A DNA stretch of 64,000 bases from the NCBI GenBank assembly GCA_965153355.1, contig OZ231126.1, positions 9,610,001 to 9,674,000 on the forward strand, in the 5' to 3' direction. How positions within the stretch are numbered: position 1 is the first letter of the stretch; the number at the start of each line of letters is the position of its first letter. The position numbers were made by a program, and so were the translations under genes. Of this stretch, positions 50,705 through 63,200 are shown one piece after another. This stretch comes from Flaccisagitta enflata. Lineage: Eukaryota > Chaetognatha > Sagittoidea > Aphragmophora. The notes under the pieces were generated by a model, which saw only the letters and a program-made list of their open reading frames with translations, did no database searches and was not told the DNA's origin.

Positions 50705-51190
50705 GATATCAAGTGAGCGAGCAAGCGAGTGAGCGAGCGAGCAAGGGAGCGAGAAAGCAAGGGAGCGAGGGAGCAAAGCGAGTGTAGCAAAGCAGTTGGC
50801 TGCAAAAGCGAATGAGTGGTGCGAGCGAACAAACAAAGCAAGCGACCAAGTGGCCCTTACTGAACAAGATGTTTAAAAAAAGTCAATGTCAGATTACATG
50901 ATGACTAGAAATGCGCCTTCCGTTGAGGAGCTTAGCACTCAACTAAAAAGATGCTTAAGCTCAATTATCTTTTAGCTGACACATTTGCGTGTGCATTTGC
51001 TCTCTGACTTTTTACATTTAAGTAACAAATCATTTGCTCTCTGACTTATTACTTTTAAGTAACACTCAATTCGCAAACAGAAATTGAAATTGATCAACGA
51101 ACATGATCAAATCCATTTGATCCTGACATCGAAACATGTCTCACCAAATCAGAGAGAGCCCGCCGGGCTCAGAGCCAGCTCTAGTCATCC

Positions 51191-51505
51191 ACAGTCAGTG
51201 GACAAAACACTGTAGGTATATATATCATACCATTGGCTTTGATCCAACATACTGCTCAATAACAAAATATTGTATGCGACAACCAGTTGCTCAAGTTACA
51301 GCCAGCTGTAACAAACAAAATGTTGTATGCAACAAGTTGTTAGAATTACAGCCGGCTGTAATGCTACAATTTTGTGACATTACAGCCGGGTGTAATTTCA
51401 ACCTCCAGTTGTTACTTACAGTATTTTGTTTTCTATCAGCATTTTGGATCAAAACCAACGGTATGATATATATACCTATTATGTTTTGTCCGCTGACTGT
51501 CCAAG
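51191..51505. mobile_element. Palindromic element with ACAGTCAGTGGACAAAAC ends
   Basis: About 54 bases at the left are repeated inverted at the right, including GGTATATATATCATACC and TTTGATCCAA. Inside, ACAGCCGGCTGTAA-like motifs recur. A decayed relative spans about 2820-3300. Confidence 0.75.
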
Positions 51506-51569
51506 GATCGCACATGGTCAGTGGTACCCGATGCTCTGCTTGGAGTGATCAAGTGAAGTAGTGGAGTGA

Positions 51570-51960
51570 GAGCAGGGCAACGGCCCTAAAGGTCTGATGT
51601 CTGTTGAACACAGGGGTGAATTTCGAGATGTCCTGAGGTTTATCAGGTCTGAAAAGATGGATAGGGATCATTGAAGGCAGATTTGAAGTCTGCAGAGCAG
51701 AAACTAGTCCAAAAGAGCAGATTCGAGGTTTGGTGGGGTAGGCTTGAGGCCTAGAGGACAAATTTGTGGTCTAAAGAGCTGATTGGAGGCCTGGAGGGCG
51801 GATTTGAGCAAGCGTAAAAATGCATATACGAGCAAACTTGCAAATGAATGCACAAGCGAGCATGTAAATGCATGCATTAGGATCACCGCCCTGTCCAACC
51901 TCATTGTAAACAGCCCACATCCACCCATATAACTGCCCCTTCCCTCCTGCAATAATACCC
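51570..51960. mobile_element. Degenerate foldback relative
   Basis: It contains GTGAGAGCAGGGCAACGGCCC and TGTTGAACACAGGGGTGAATTT, then variable GATTTGAGGTCTGGAGGGC-like units. Only one end is clear. Confidence 0.5.
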
Positions 51961-54900
51961 ATGCTCATCTGTAAGGCATTGGTCTGTTAGTCCATCTGTC
52001 TGTGATGATGGAGTTAAAAACTGTGAAAACGGGCAATTGCCATGAGTAAAGTTACTGCGGTTGCGTGCATGTGTGGAAGGGGGTGTGGCACAGGGTTGAA
52101 TGCCCCTGCCCACCCGTCCACGATGACATTATTATTTAATAGATTTCTGGACAGAGCCTGTTGGGCTCTCTCTGCACAATATTGCAAAACCCGACGGAAA
52201 AACAGCCAGCCCGATGCATCGTTTTTTGACTTTTGACTCTAATTTGGGCATGTTAATATGGCCCGATCATCATAAAATTTTAGGTCAAAGTAATGCATGA
52301 CGTTGAAAATTTACAGAAAAAATTTCATGAATATCGAACCAGTTTTAGGGGGTTAAATGATTGTTTTTTTGCCTTTGGTACCCCCAAAATAACTATTTTC
52401 AGGCCTTTTGGACATTAATTTAAGCCGTCCAACCGAAATTTTTCTTGTTACACCAGACCAAATGCGATTGATGATTATAAAATCATGTGAACTCTAAAGC
52501 ACAGGTGGTTTACAGGAGAGGTGTTACCTTCCAGATGCCCAAATTTATGATTTTTTGACATTTTGCACATGATAGCGATTTCAATTTTTTTTTTTTTTTT
52601 TTTGACAGGCAAAAAATGCTAAACAAGGGCTGAATTTTTTTTTGGAGATCATCAACGACCCCAACAAAAAATTGTGGGTCATGGTTGACCCCTCCCCTAC
52701 ATAATTTGGCATTGTCCCCACATAAAGTCAATTTTTCAAAAATTCGATTTGTCTATTTTCGACTTTCAAGTCTAATTTGGGCATTTTAACATTGTCCAAA
52801 TGTCATAAAATTTTAGATGGTGGAAGAACAAGATGTAAAGAAGCTACAGTTAAAATTTTATCGAAATCGGACAAGGTTAAGGGGGGTAAAAGTCTCTCCC
52901 AGTGCATGAAATAATTTCAGAAAATGGCATATTTTTTTTAACCCTGCACAAAAAGCGCTATAACTCAAAAATGGTTGAAAATATCAACTCGAAACCAATT
53001 TTTTTCGATTCCTCAGGCAATTTTGCATCGATTTACCTATTTGGTAAAATTTTTCTACAATTTTTACTATTTTTTATAAATTTTTCTTGAAAAAGTGTCC
53101 CTTTGAAAAATGAACAATGAGATCTCGGCGTTTTTCAATGTTTGAAGCTGGTCAAATGAGTTGAAACTGGGCCAAAAAGTGTTATTCTTACCAGATAATC
53201 TACTCAGCATGTCTCTGGAGTTAGTTTCTGACAAGTATAGGACTTTTTGACCAAATTCGATGAATACATTTTATAACCCTATAATAACTCCTGTTGTTAC
53301 CAGTTTTAAGTCACAGTATCGATCTGGAACCTACCCTACACCTATTAATTCCAATACGATGGTCAGCTTTGACCAAATGGTTAAAGACAAAATTTTCCCA
53401 AGATGCTCAACCAAAACAAAAGTTTTGAAGCAAAAATAATGATATAACCATATTAGAATGAGACCAATTTGAAAGGCTTAATAATTTATTCAGTGTCGAG
53501 AGTTTTTCTGTCCCAAGCTATGACACAAAATTAGTCATAACTTAACCTATACACTACAAGAATTCCCAACTACAGTGCCTCAAGTCCAAAAGCTGCATTT
53601 AGGGCAATGTTTGCAATATCTTCAGAAAGGACAATTTTGACTGTATAATTAGTCTTTAAACCTTCACTTTTCTACCTTTGAATAAAAATGTTGGATAATA
53701 ACATGACCTTACTCTCATTAAAACCATACATCACAGTTATGCATGGTCGTGGAAATAATGCAATCATGAAACCTCCATTTTGCATGCTTTTGTACATTAC
53801 TAGAGCCAGAACCCTCCCGAAAAGACAACCTTGCTATGGGATAAGGACAGTACCCATGAAATTGTAAGATTATCACTTTGAGAAAATTGCGATGGAATAC
53901 ATATATCGGTGATTTTTTTTTAAATAAGATTGTCACGAAGTGTGCACACCTTAGGTTTTCCCATGGGGAAAATACTCTAGTTTTTGCTGAGAGGATGGGG
54001 AAAAAAAGGTTTGGTATGGGAGGGAAAAGGGCATAACTAGAATGAAAAGCACAATACAATAAGTACATGCAAGTTTTTTATTATTAGTAATGGATTGTCC
54101 AATTATTGCTGACAAACGCTCTCAGATGCGCACAGATGTTCAAGTCGGTCCCATCTTGGTCAAAGCCTTTGACAAAATTTCAGTGTGCAAAGTCGGAACA
54201 TCAGGTCGCTTCCCTAACTATGGTAAAATCAAGGTTGATGATCAAAGCAGAGAATTTAACGAGTTGAATTTTACGAGTAAAGTTCATGGATTTTGGACCC
54301 TTCCAGGAAAATAAGTTCGCGTAAGTCAGACCTTTCAAATAGGCACACAGAGCTAAAGATTCGACTCGGGGTCAATAGCCCGAAATCCACATTTAAGACG
54401 GACCGACGGACAGACAAGTAAGTGAGTGACGCGAGTGAACTAGTGAAACCTGAACGACCACTTAAAATGTCAACCTATTTCAAATATGGTGAGCGAGATG
54501 AGTGCGGTATAGAGGAATTCAAGGAGTGAGCTTTTTGCTTCACTTCTGATTTGTCGCACCACAACAACTTCTCAAGGTGGAAAAGAAAAAAAGTAATCAC
54601 TAGCTGCTAGCGATAGAAAATTCAGCAACGACCAAGATGCCAAAATACTGTAAAGCCAATTCTATTATCTAATGTACTATGCCCACTATCGTTTTCATCA
54701 TCATGGTGATCGGCCTACTCTCGCTCCGTCAATTTGACGACATGGCTGGCAAAGAAGGAATGGTCTACTGTTCCTCTCTAGTCTTTGGAAGCCATATCAT
54801 GGAGCACCCTCGATCTTCACTCGGAGCAGATGGCAAGTGACACCCGTCGAGCATTAAGTTTGTATTTGTATCTTCGGTCTTCACTCAGAACAGGTAGCAA

Positions 54901-55306
54901 TTGACGCCCATTGAGCATTGAGTCTGTATTCATATCTTCGGTCTTCAATCGGGGCTTGAGTTTCGTAGTCTTAATTAAGATCGTGGGTCGCTTCAGAGCC
55001 TAGGATGCGAGAAGATGGTCCACTAGTTTTATACAAATTAGAGCAATGAGAATTTACCCTCCTCATAAGTTCATAACCGAAGCACCTCCCATGGGGGTTA
55101 GAGCTGCATGTGGTTGATAAGCGGGTATAAAATAAAGCGTTTTTCAAAACTTGCGAAGTCACAAAAGTGGTTACACTACTGTCAAATCTCTGAAAGACAT
55201 TTGTCTACCTAAATCCTCTTTGGGCATTGAAAGAATGTTGAGAAATAAAAGTGACAAGATGTACAGCGTGTGACGTACCGGGTGGTTGACCCGACAAGGC
55301 TGTGGG
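51961..55306. other. Intergenic AT-rich region downstream of ANKRD13C
   Basis: Two related segments near 52215-52380 and 52745-52890 (TCTAATTTGGGCAT, CATAAAATTTTAG) look like an old repeat. A decayed TTGCG-class fragment lies near 52040-52140. No gene recognised. Confidence 0.5.
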
Positions 55307-58300
55307 TCATAAGTCGGGGAATCTGTTTGGATCTTCTCTGTAATCGACTGGAATCTCAAATAGGTTTGGCCCGACTTCCGCTTCCTCGCCGGACGACAAC
55401 ACAAATTCCTACACGCCAAGAATGAAATACCAAATATTTGAATCTTGTGTGGATTGTGCTCAATCCTTTGCCCGCTCACTTGCTTAATGCCTCGCTCCTC
55501 GACAATCTCTCTCAGACGATCCACTCTTAAGTGTGATCTAGGTCCGTGGAGGTACTATTGGGAACCCTTTTCTTGTTCCACTTTTTTATATAGCAATTCC
55601 TTTCCCATTCCCCAATTTAATTAGATCTTTTTGTCGGTAACCCTCTTAAATGCAAACCCTTTCCCTCATCTATTCTCCCCACACACTCGCAAATAAAATT
55701 TCACACACTTGCCAGCACTGGGTTCCACTCTCTCTTTCTCCCCCACTCGGGTGGTTCCACGTGAAATCATCAAAAAGTGAAAACCCTCAAAAAATGGAAT
55801 TTGCTCTTTTTTGGTGTGAAGGTACCCCTTGGGGAGTTATTCAAGAATCCCGAATATTTTTTCGCTCGGACCAATATTTTAGTTTTCACAGGGGTTTGAA
55901 ATTTTGACCCCCGGGATTACCCCCAAAACTTTAAAAAACCATATATCGGCCAATTTTTATAATAAAAGGGCAATCTTGGTGTCAATCTTCGTGTTTTAAC
56001 CCAAAGAATCTGTTGGAAAAAAAGTTTGAACCAAAAAAAATCATTTTGGTGGCTTTTACCCTTAGGGTTACCCCTACTGGTACCCCCGGGGTACCAAGCC
56101 CCTAAAAAATTTTGGAAAAAAAGTTGGAAAAATATTTTTCTATGTTTGTTGTTTCATATTCAAGAATAAAAAATATGGGAGCTCAACTCCATAGTACCCA
56201 AAAAAAGGGTCAAAAATAGGTAGTAGGGCCTGTTTTTGAGGATTTTAGCATTTTTGATCAAAATTGACAAAAATGGGCTGTACCACTTTTTTGGGTACTA
56301 TGGAGTTGAGCTCCCATATTTCTTATTCATGAATATGAAACAACAAACATGGACAAATATTTTTCCAACTTTTTTTTCCAAAATTTATAGGGGCTTAGTA
56401 CCCCGGGGGTACTTGTAGGGTTACCCCTAGGGGTAAAAACTACCAAAGTGATTTTTTTTTGTTCAAATTTTTTTCCCAACAGATTCTTTGGGTTAAAACA
56501 AGAAGATTGACACCAAGATTGCCCTTTTATTATGAAGATTGGCCAAGATATGGCTTTTTAAAGTTTTGGGGGTACCCCCGGGGTAACAGGGTCCAGAAAT
56601 GTATAAAAAGGATGATTTTATTTCATCCACTTGTCACAGGACCAATTTCAAGGTGGAGAATCAGCTCAGACTATCAAAAAGATTATCTGGTCAAGATCTG
56701 GGCCGCTACCGCTGTATATCTCAGGTCAAAAGGCCATATAAGGTCAAAATTTCAAAGTGGGAAATTTGAAAATCTGATTGCAGATTCAGGATCCTTGCAA
56801 AAAACTACTAAAAGAAAGTGCCTTTCTTTTTTTGATATTCCTTAGGAAACAGTTAAAATTATCGTCAAATGTTAAAATTAACCAAGTTTTAAACAAAAGA
56901 GCAAATTTTACCAGAATATAACCTTTAAAGCTAAGTTTGATCATGTTTTAGTTGGAATATCAAAAAAAGAAAGACACTTTCTTTTGTACTTTGCAAGATT
57001 CTCAATCTGTCAAAATTTTTAATTCGCCTGAATTATGACCTTATTGCCTGACCTGAGATCTGTAGCAGTAACAACAAGTGGAAGAAATTTTACTGGTGAA
57101 GCTGATTCAACCTGATTGGTCTTGTGACTGTGGTAAGATTAGATCATTGCTTTATACATTTCTCCCCCCTCTCTTTTCTCCCCCCTCTCTCTTTCTCCCC
57201 CCTCTCTCTTTCTCCCCCCTCTCTCTTTCTCCCCCCTCTCTCTTTCTCCCCCCTCTCTCTTTCTCCCCCCTCTCTCTTTCTCCCCCCTCTCTCTTTCTCC
57301 CCCCTCTCTCTTTCTCCCCCCTCTCTCTTTCTCCCCCCTCTCTCTTTCTCCCCCCTCTCTCTTTCTCCCCCCTCTCTCTTTCTCCCCCCTCTCTCTTTCT
57401 CCCCCCTCTCTCTTTCTCCCCCCTCTCTCTTTCTCCCCCCTCTCTCTTTCTCCCCCCTCTCTCTTTCTCCCCCCTCTCTCTTTCTCCCCCCTCTCTCTTT
57501 CTCCCCCCTCTCTCTTTCTCCCCCCTCTCTCTTTCTCCCCCCTCTCTCTTTCTCCCCCCTCTCTCTTTCTCCCCCCTCTCTCTTTCTCCCCCCTCTCTCT
57601 TTCTCCCCCCTCTCTCTTTCTCCCCCCTCTCTCTTTCTCCCCCCTCTCTCTTTCTCCCCCCTCTCTCTTTCTCCCCCCTCTCTCTTTCTCCCCCCTCTCT
57701 CTTTCTCCCCCCTCTCTCTTTCTCCCCCCTCTCTCTTTCTCCCCCCTCTCTCTTTCTCCCCCCTCTCTCTTTCTCCCCCTCTCTCTTTCTCCCCCTCTCT
57801 CTTTCTCCCCCCTCTCTCTTTCTCCCCCCTCTCTCTCTCCCCCCCTCTCTTTCTCCCCCCTCTCTCTTTCTCCCCCCTCTCTTTCTCCCCCCTCTCTCTT
57901 TCTCCCCCCTCTCTCTCTCTCCCCCCTCTCTCTTTCTCCCCCCTCTCTCTTTCTCCCCCCTCTCTCTTTCTCCCCCCTCTCTCTTTCTCCCCCCTCTCTC
58001 TTTCTCCCCCCTCTCTCTTTCTCCCCCCTCTCTCTTTCTCCCCCCTCTCTCTTTCTCCCCCCTCTCTCTTTCTCCCCCCTCTCTCTTTCTCCCCCCTCTC
58101 TCTTTCTCCCCCCTCTCTCTTTCTCCCCCCTCTCTCTTTCTCCCCCCTCTCTCTGTGTCTCCCCCCTCTCTCTTTCTCTCCCCCCTCTCTCTTTCTCCCC
58201 CCTCTCTCTCTTTCTCCCCCCCTCTCTCTTTCTCCCCCCTCTCTCTTTCTCCCCCCCTCTCTCTTTCTCCCCCACTCTCTCTTTCTCCCCCCCTCTCTCT

Positions 58301-60238
58301 TTCTCCCCCCCTCTCTCTTTCTCCCCCCCTCTCTCTTTCTCCCCCACTCTCTCTTTCTCCCCCACTCTCTCTTTCTCCCCCCCTCTCTCTTTCTCCCCCA
58401 CTCTCTCTTTCTCCCCCACTCTCTCTTTCTCCCCCACTCTCTCTTTCTCCCCCACTCTCTCTTTCTCCCCCCCTCTCTCTTTCTCTCCCCCCTCTCTGTT
58501 TCTCTCCCCCACTCTCTCTTTCTCCCCCTCTCTCTCTTTCTCCCCCTCTCTCTTTCTTCGTCACTCTCTCTCCCACTCGCTCTCTCTCTTCCTCACCTGA
58601 AAAGTAACTTTGGCTACGATGGTCGGGAAAATGGGTATCTCGATCTGCACAGGAAAGCCCGGAGGTAATTTAAGTTGAACGAATTCTCTGAGTTTGTTAA
58701 AGTGTTTGAAGGGGGCCACGACTTCGAGCACGTCCAACAGTCGCGCAAAGTCGATCGGGAAATCCCGCGAAATCGCCAAGTAAGCTTTGAACGACTTGTT
58801 TTGATTCTTGCACACCACCGCCCGACCCAAATACGGAGGCTTGCCTGTTTACATGGTCACCGTGGGACCAAGAGAAAGGAGGAGCAATTATACGCACGTT
58901 TACATAAACATCCACTGAGGATATGGAGGCGGTCGATTTTAATGCTGCTTCCATCGCTTCCGCTGCCCTTTCGTAGTTCAAATACTAGTAGCTATACCAC
59001 CCACCTTAACGAAACTTACACATGTGATATGTTCTTTCCAAGATATTTTGGGCTAATGTCGGTATGTAGCAGCGAGAAACTCGGGTATCGATTTTCTTAG
59101 GATTCGCTTGTATCTAATTTGCATAATTCAGTTAGTAGGTAGTTATCTCTCCCCGCTACAGGTTTCCATATCCCTCACCCGTTGGGGCGTTGATGTATTC
59201 TTCCCAGGTGACTTTGGTGGGTGGGGGTTTTTCTAAGCAAGGTCGTCTCATCGGTTGTCCATCCAATCCCGTGTCCGCCAAATCGCGCCCTTTGGAAAAC
59301 GACTCGAAGATGGCTTTGTTCTTTTGCAAATCTTCCTCGGACAAATGTTCGCGACGCTTCTTCGAGTCCACCACCAATCCGTGCACAGAATACACGTCAG
59401 CCTATCATGTCAATTGTCAAAATATATAAGCTTATATACAATTGTATGTGTGTGACTGATAAGATCATACGGTTACGACTCGCTGTAACGGATCCCAGCG
59501 TAACGAAAACTCAAATATGAATACAGAATCTTGATCCTTATATATCTTTCTTTTTTGTTGACAATAGCATATCTACATTCTTTGAACAACATTTGTTATC
59601 ACTTTGATACCCGATATTGCGAAGTTCAACTAAAATATCAGCCATGCGTAGATAAATTGGCGTTATTTCATTTCCAACTTTTGGGGGCTCTCGACCACCC
59701 AACGAAATTGATGAAAGATATACATGTAGATGCAGATAATTGATAAAGTTAGGCGTCTCACCCTGAACGCCCCGATGAGTTCGGATCGATCTTTGCGGAA
59801 AAGCCATCCGGACTGCGCCCTATCGAGAGTGATGGCTTTGGTAGACATTTGCACCGCGACGATGTCGGAAGACATGAGAATGTCAACCTCTTCCTCCAAT
59901 TCAGCCTCAGTCTCTTCGTAACGAATCTGTCAATGAATCGACGAAAATGTGTTTACGTGTGAAAGCGGTGATGTGATGTGATAGAAGCGGAAATGAGTAT
60001 GACAATAAAGAGAGACTGAGAGAGAGAGAGAGACTGAGAGAGAGAGAGACAGAGAGAGAGATAGAGAAAGGAGGAAAGAACGAGAGAAAGAACGAAAGAA
60101 AGAACGAAAGAAAGAACGAAAAAGAAAGAACGAAAAAGAAAGAAAGAAAGAAAGAAAGAGAGAAAGAGAAAGAAAGAAAGAAAGAAAGAGAGAAAGAAAG
60201 AGAGAAAGAAAGAGAGAAAGAGAGAAAGAGAGAAAGAG

Positions 60239-60273
<35 letters not shown>

Positions 60274-63200
60274 GCGATGGAACAAATGAATCCAGCCAAT
60301 ATAAACTTCCTTCCCGCACGCACAAAAAAAGACCTTAGCGTCAACCATTTCACCACCACCGCCATCTTCGTTGTTATCGTCATCGTTATCTTCCTGCACA
60401 AAACTCTTCCCCCTTTCCCCTTCGGAAATGACGTCATTGCAGTCAACTTCCCGCTTGGCACAACTCTTCCGGCTTTCCCTTTTCCTCTTCTCTTTACCAA
60501 TCTTTCTCAATCTTCCTTTCCGGGCGAAGCCTTCCACGCGGACTGGAGCCTAGGAAGGGCATCATCGAGTCGCACATGTGTGCAATATAACGTTGTCGTC
60601 CATATGTGCTATATGTGACATGTGCAACAATTCATCCTAAAAAACTCATACAATTACCAGTCCTAAGTTGTATTTCAGCGCGTGATCATTTTTAAAGCGT
60701 GTGCTTCCTAGGAGATCAAGTGAGGATGATGATTTACACTTACCATTTGGTAGACTTTGAGCTGGTTATCCATGACGACTAAGGAATTGGTGGGTTTGGC
60801 GCGTCCGTTGAAGAGAAAGGTTAGATCTCCTCTCTCCCACCGCATATCGGAAAAGTCAACCAAAGTCGTATCCAACCTGTATAAAACACAAGTTAAGGGA
60901 GTGATAGAGTTTGCTGTAACGTCCACTCGTGTCTCTGTTTTAGTTCCGATCTGAGTTGCCATTTATGCAAGTTGGCTTGTTTTAATTTCAATTTTTACAT
61001 TGACATCATCATCATCGTCTTTTTTAAATCGGGTTTCGTTTTTAGTTGCGGACACACAACTCTATAAGAGGCTCTGTCCGTTGATCGGTCGGTTGGTCGG
61101 TCGGTTGGTCTGTCTTTAACGCATATGTTCGACGATCCACACATCGCACCTTATTGGCCTACTTGGCCTTGTTTAAGTACGGCCAAGTGTTGATTCATAA
61201 TACTTTCTCCTACCTCATGGAAGATCCTTTCTTGTGGATTTTGCAAATATCAGATGGGAGAATTCTGGATAGAAATGGGACCCAACTTTGAAAGTCCCAC
61301 TTGAGTTCCATGTAAAAGTCGCCCATGTCAGTCAACGCTTGAATGAGATCCGGCCTTCTGGCTTCAAGAGCTTCGCGAGATTGAGATTTGAGCTTCCGTA
61401 GCAAAGAGAGAATCGTGTGTCGGTCGCCGTAAGAAACAGCCTCGGACAAAGAACTCCAACCTGATTTGAAGAAAATGGTTCATACGCAACAAGTATTGCA
61501 AGCCTAATGGTTATGATGTACATACTATCTTGCTCAAATTAAGAGTCCTCGTAAAATCTAAACAATATGAGCAAATGAGCTCTGCTTGGTGGCAAATGAA
61601 AGATCTTTCGAAGCTCTTTACAACGGTCAATCGGTCAGCGATTTTTCTACGTTTCTATGATTGGTGTATACAGGACATATCCAGATGCAAGTGCTAGAAT
61701 TTTAAAAGAGGATTTTTATCTCGCAAATCAAGGTGAATCATTTCACTCCTCCCGCTGTAAAATCTAAACGAATAGGGCTACAAAACTCTGCTTGGTGGCA
61801 TTTGATCTCATTTTTGCAGAGCTTTCTAATGGTCACTGATTTTCATATGTTTTTTTTTTTAATAATTAGCAACAATATAAGAAAACATGGCGGACTGTTA
61901 TTTTAGGAAGATAGTACAACTTGTACTGAACGAAGGGATAGTGAGAGCTAATGAGGACGTGAAAAAAATGAACCAAGAGATAACCTTGGGGACATAAAAA
62001 ATGGCGGATTTTGGAAAACTAATTCTATCTACCATAAATTCAGAAAAACTATAAAAGATCGGTGACCATTTTGAAGCTCTGCGAAAGATCTTTCAAATGA
62101 GACGTTGCTGGTTGTCCTAGCTTTTTTCGTTTAGAAATGGCATTGGGATGAAAACAGGTTGTCTGGAATTTGAGAATTCACTATATGATTTGCATGTTTT
62201 TGTTTGTTAAAACAAAGAAACTAAAAGCATTGAGTAAGAAATTCGTTCTTGGCGCCATTTTGAAGAAAATTCAATGCTCTTTAATTTGCTCATGGATATC
62301 AAGTAGCTGTGGCAATTCTGAATTGCATTATTAAGCAAAACGTTGAGACAAAAATTGCTCATCGAAAAATAGGACAATATTTGCCCTTTTTCCAATCGGT
62401 GATATTTTTCTTCAAACCTATGCCATTTCTAAACGAATAAAGCTACAGATACCAGACACGACTCAAATGAAAGATCTTTCGAAGGGCTTTACAGGCATCA
62501 CCAATTTTAATCCATTTTTCTTACGTTATATCGCGTTATGGTTCAAAAGAAAGGTTTCAAAAATACGCCATTTTTTTGTCCCCAAGGTTACGAAACTGAA
62601 TAAGCGGCAGATTGAACCGTAGAGAAACACGACCGGACAGACCAATCTAAACGACCGAGAGGCTCGCGCGCTCACCTTGCGTATTTTTGAGCTTAACGGG
62701 ACTATTATGCGCCAATAATAACTGGATACAATCCTTGCGGCCCATGGCGACGGCGATGTGAAGGGCAGTGTTTCCGTGAATATCCTGAGAGAGAAATGAA
62801 GGGCGAATGTCATAGACATAGGTCGATGAGAGGTTTAGTTGGGTAGGAGGGTGGAGAATAAGGTCCTCGACATGTAATACAAACAAAATGCTCCTGGTGG
62901 CAGATGCCTCATCTAAGTTCTATCAAGAGACTAACCACGGATCCAACTTGGACTTGTTGCGTCCTGAGAAGATGTGCTACTCGTCTAACGTCTCCATGGA
63001 AGACGGCATCGTGAAGGGGATAACATTCATCCAATGGAATATGGGCCGCCAACTGAGGCGAATCTCCTCCTCCACCTTCTTCATCATCATCTCCTCCTCC
63101 TCCTCCTCCTCCTCCGTCGCGTCTTCGGGAGTGACGCGGCGATCGACGAGGAGAACGATTCTTCCGATGTTGACTGCCGGAAGAGGAGACATGAGGCGAG

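Noticed and set aside
57078-58668. Open frames of 450-514 codons on both strands
   Set aside because: Produced by the 15-bp pyrimidine repeat, whose length is a multiple of three; the region is an intron of ANKRD13C.
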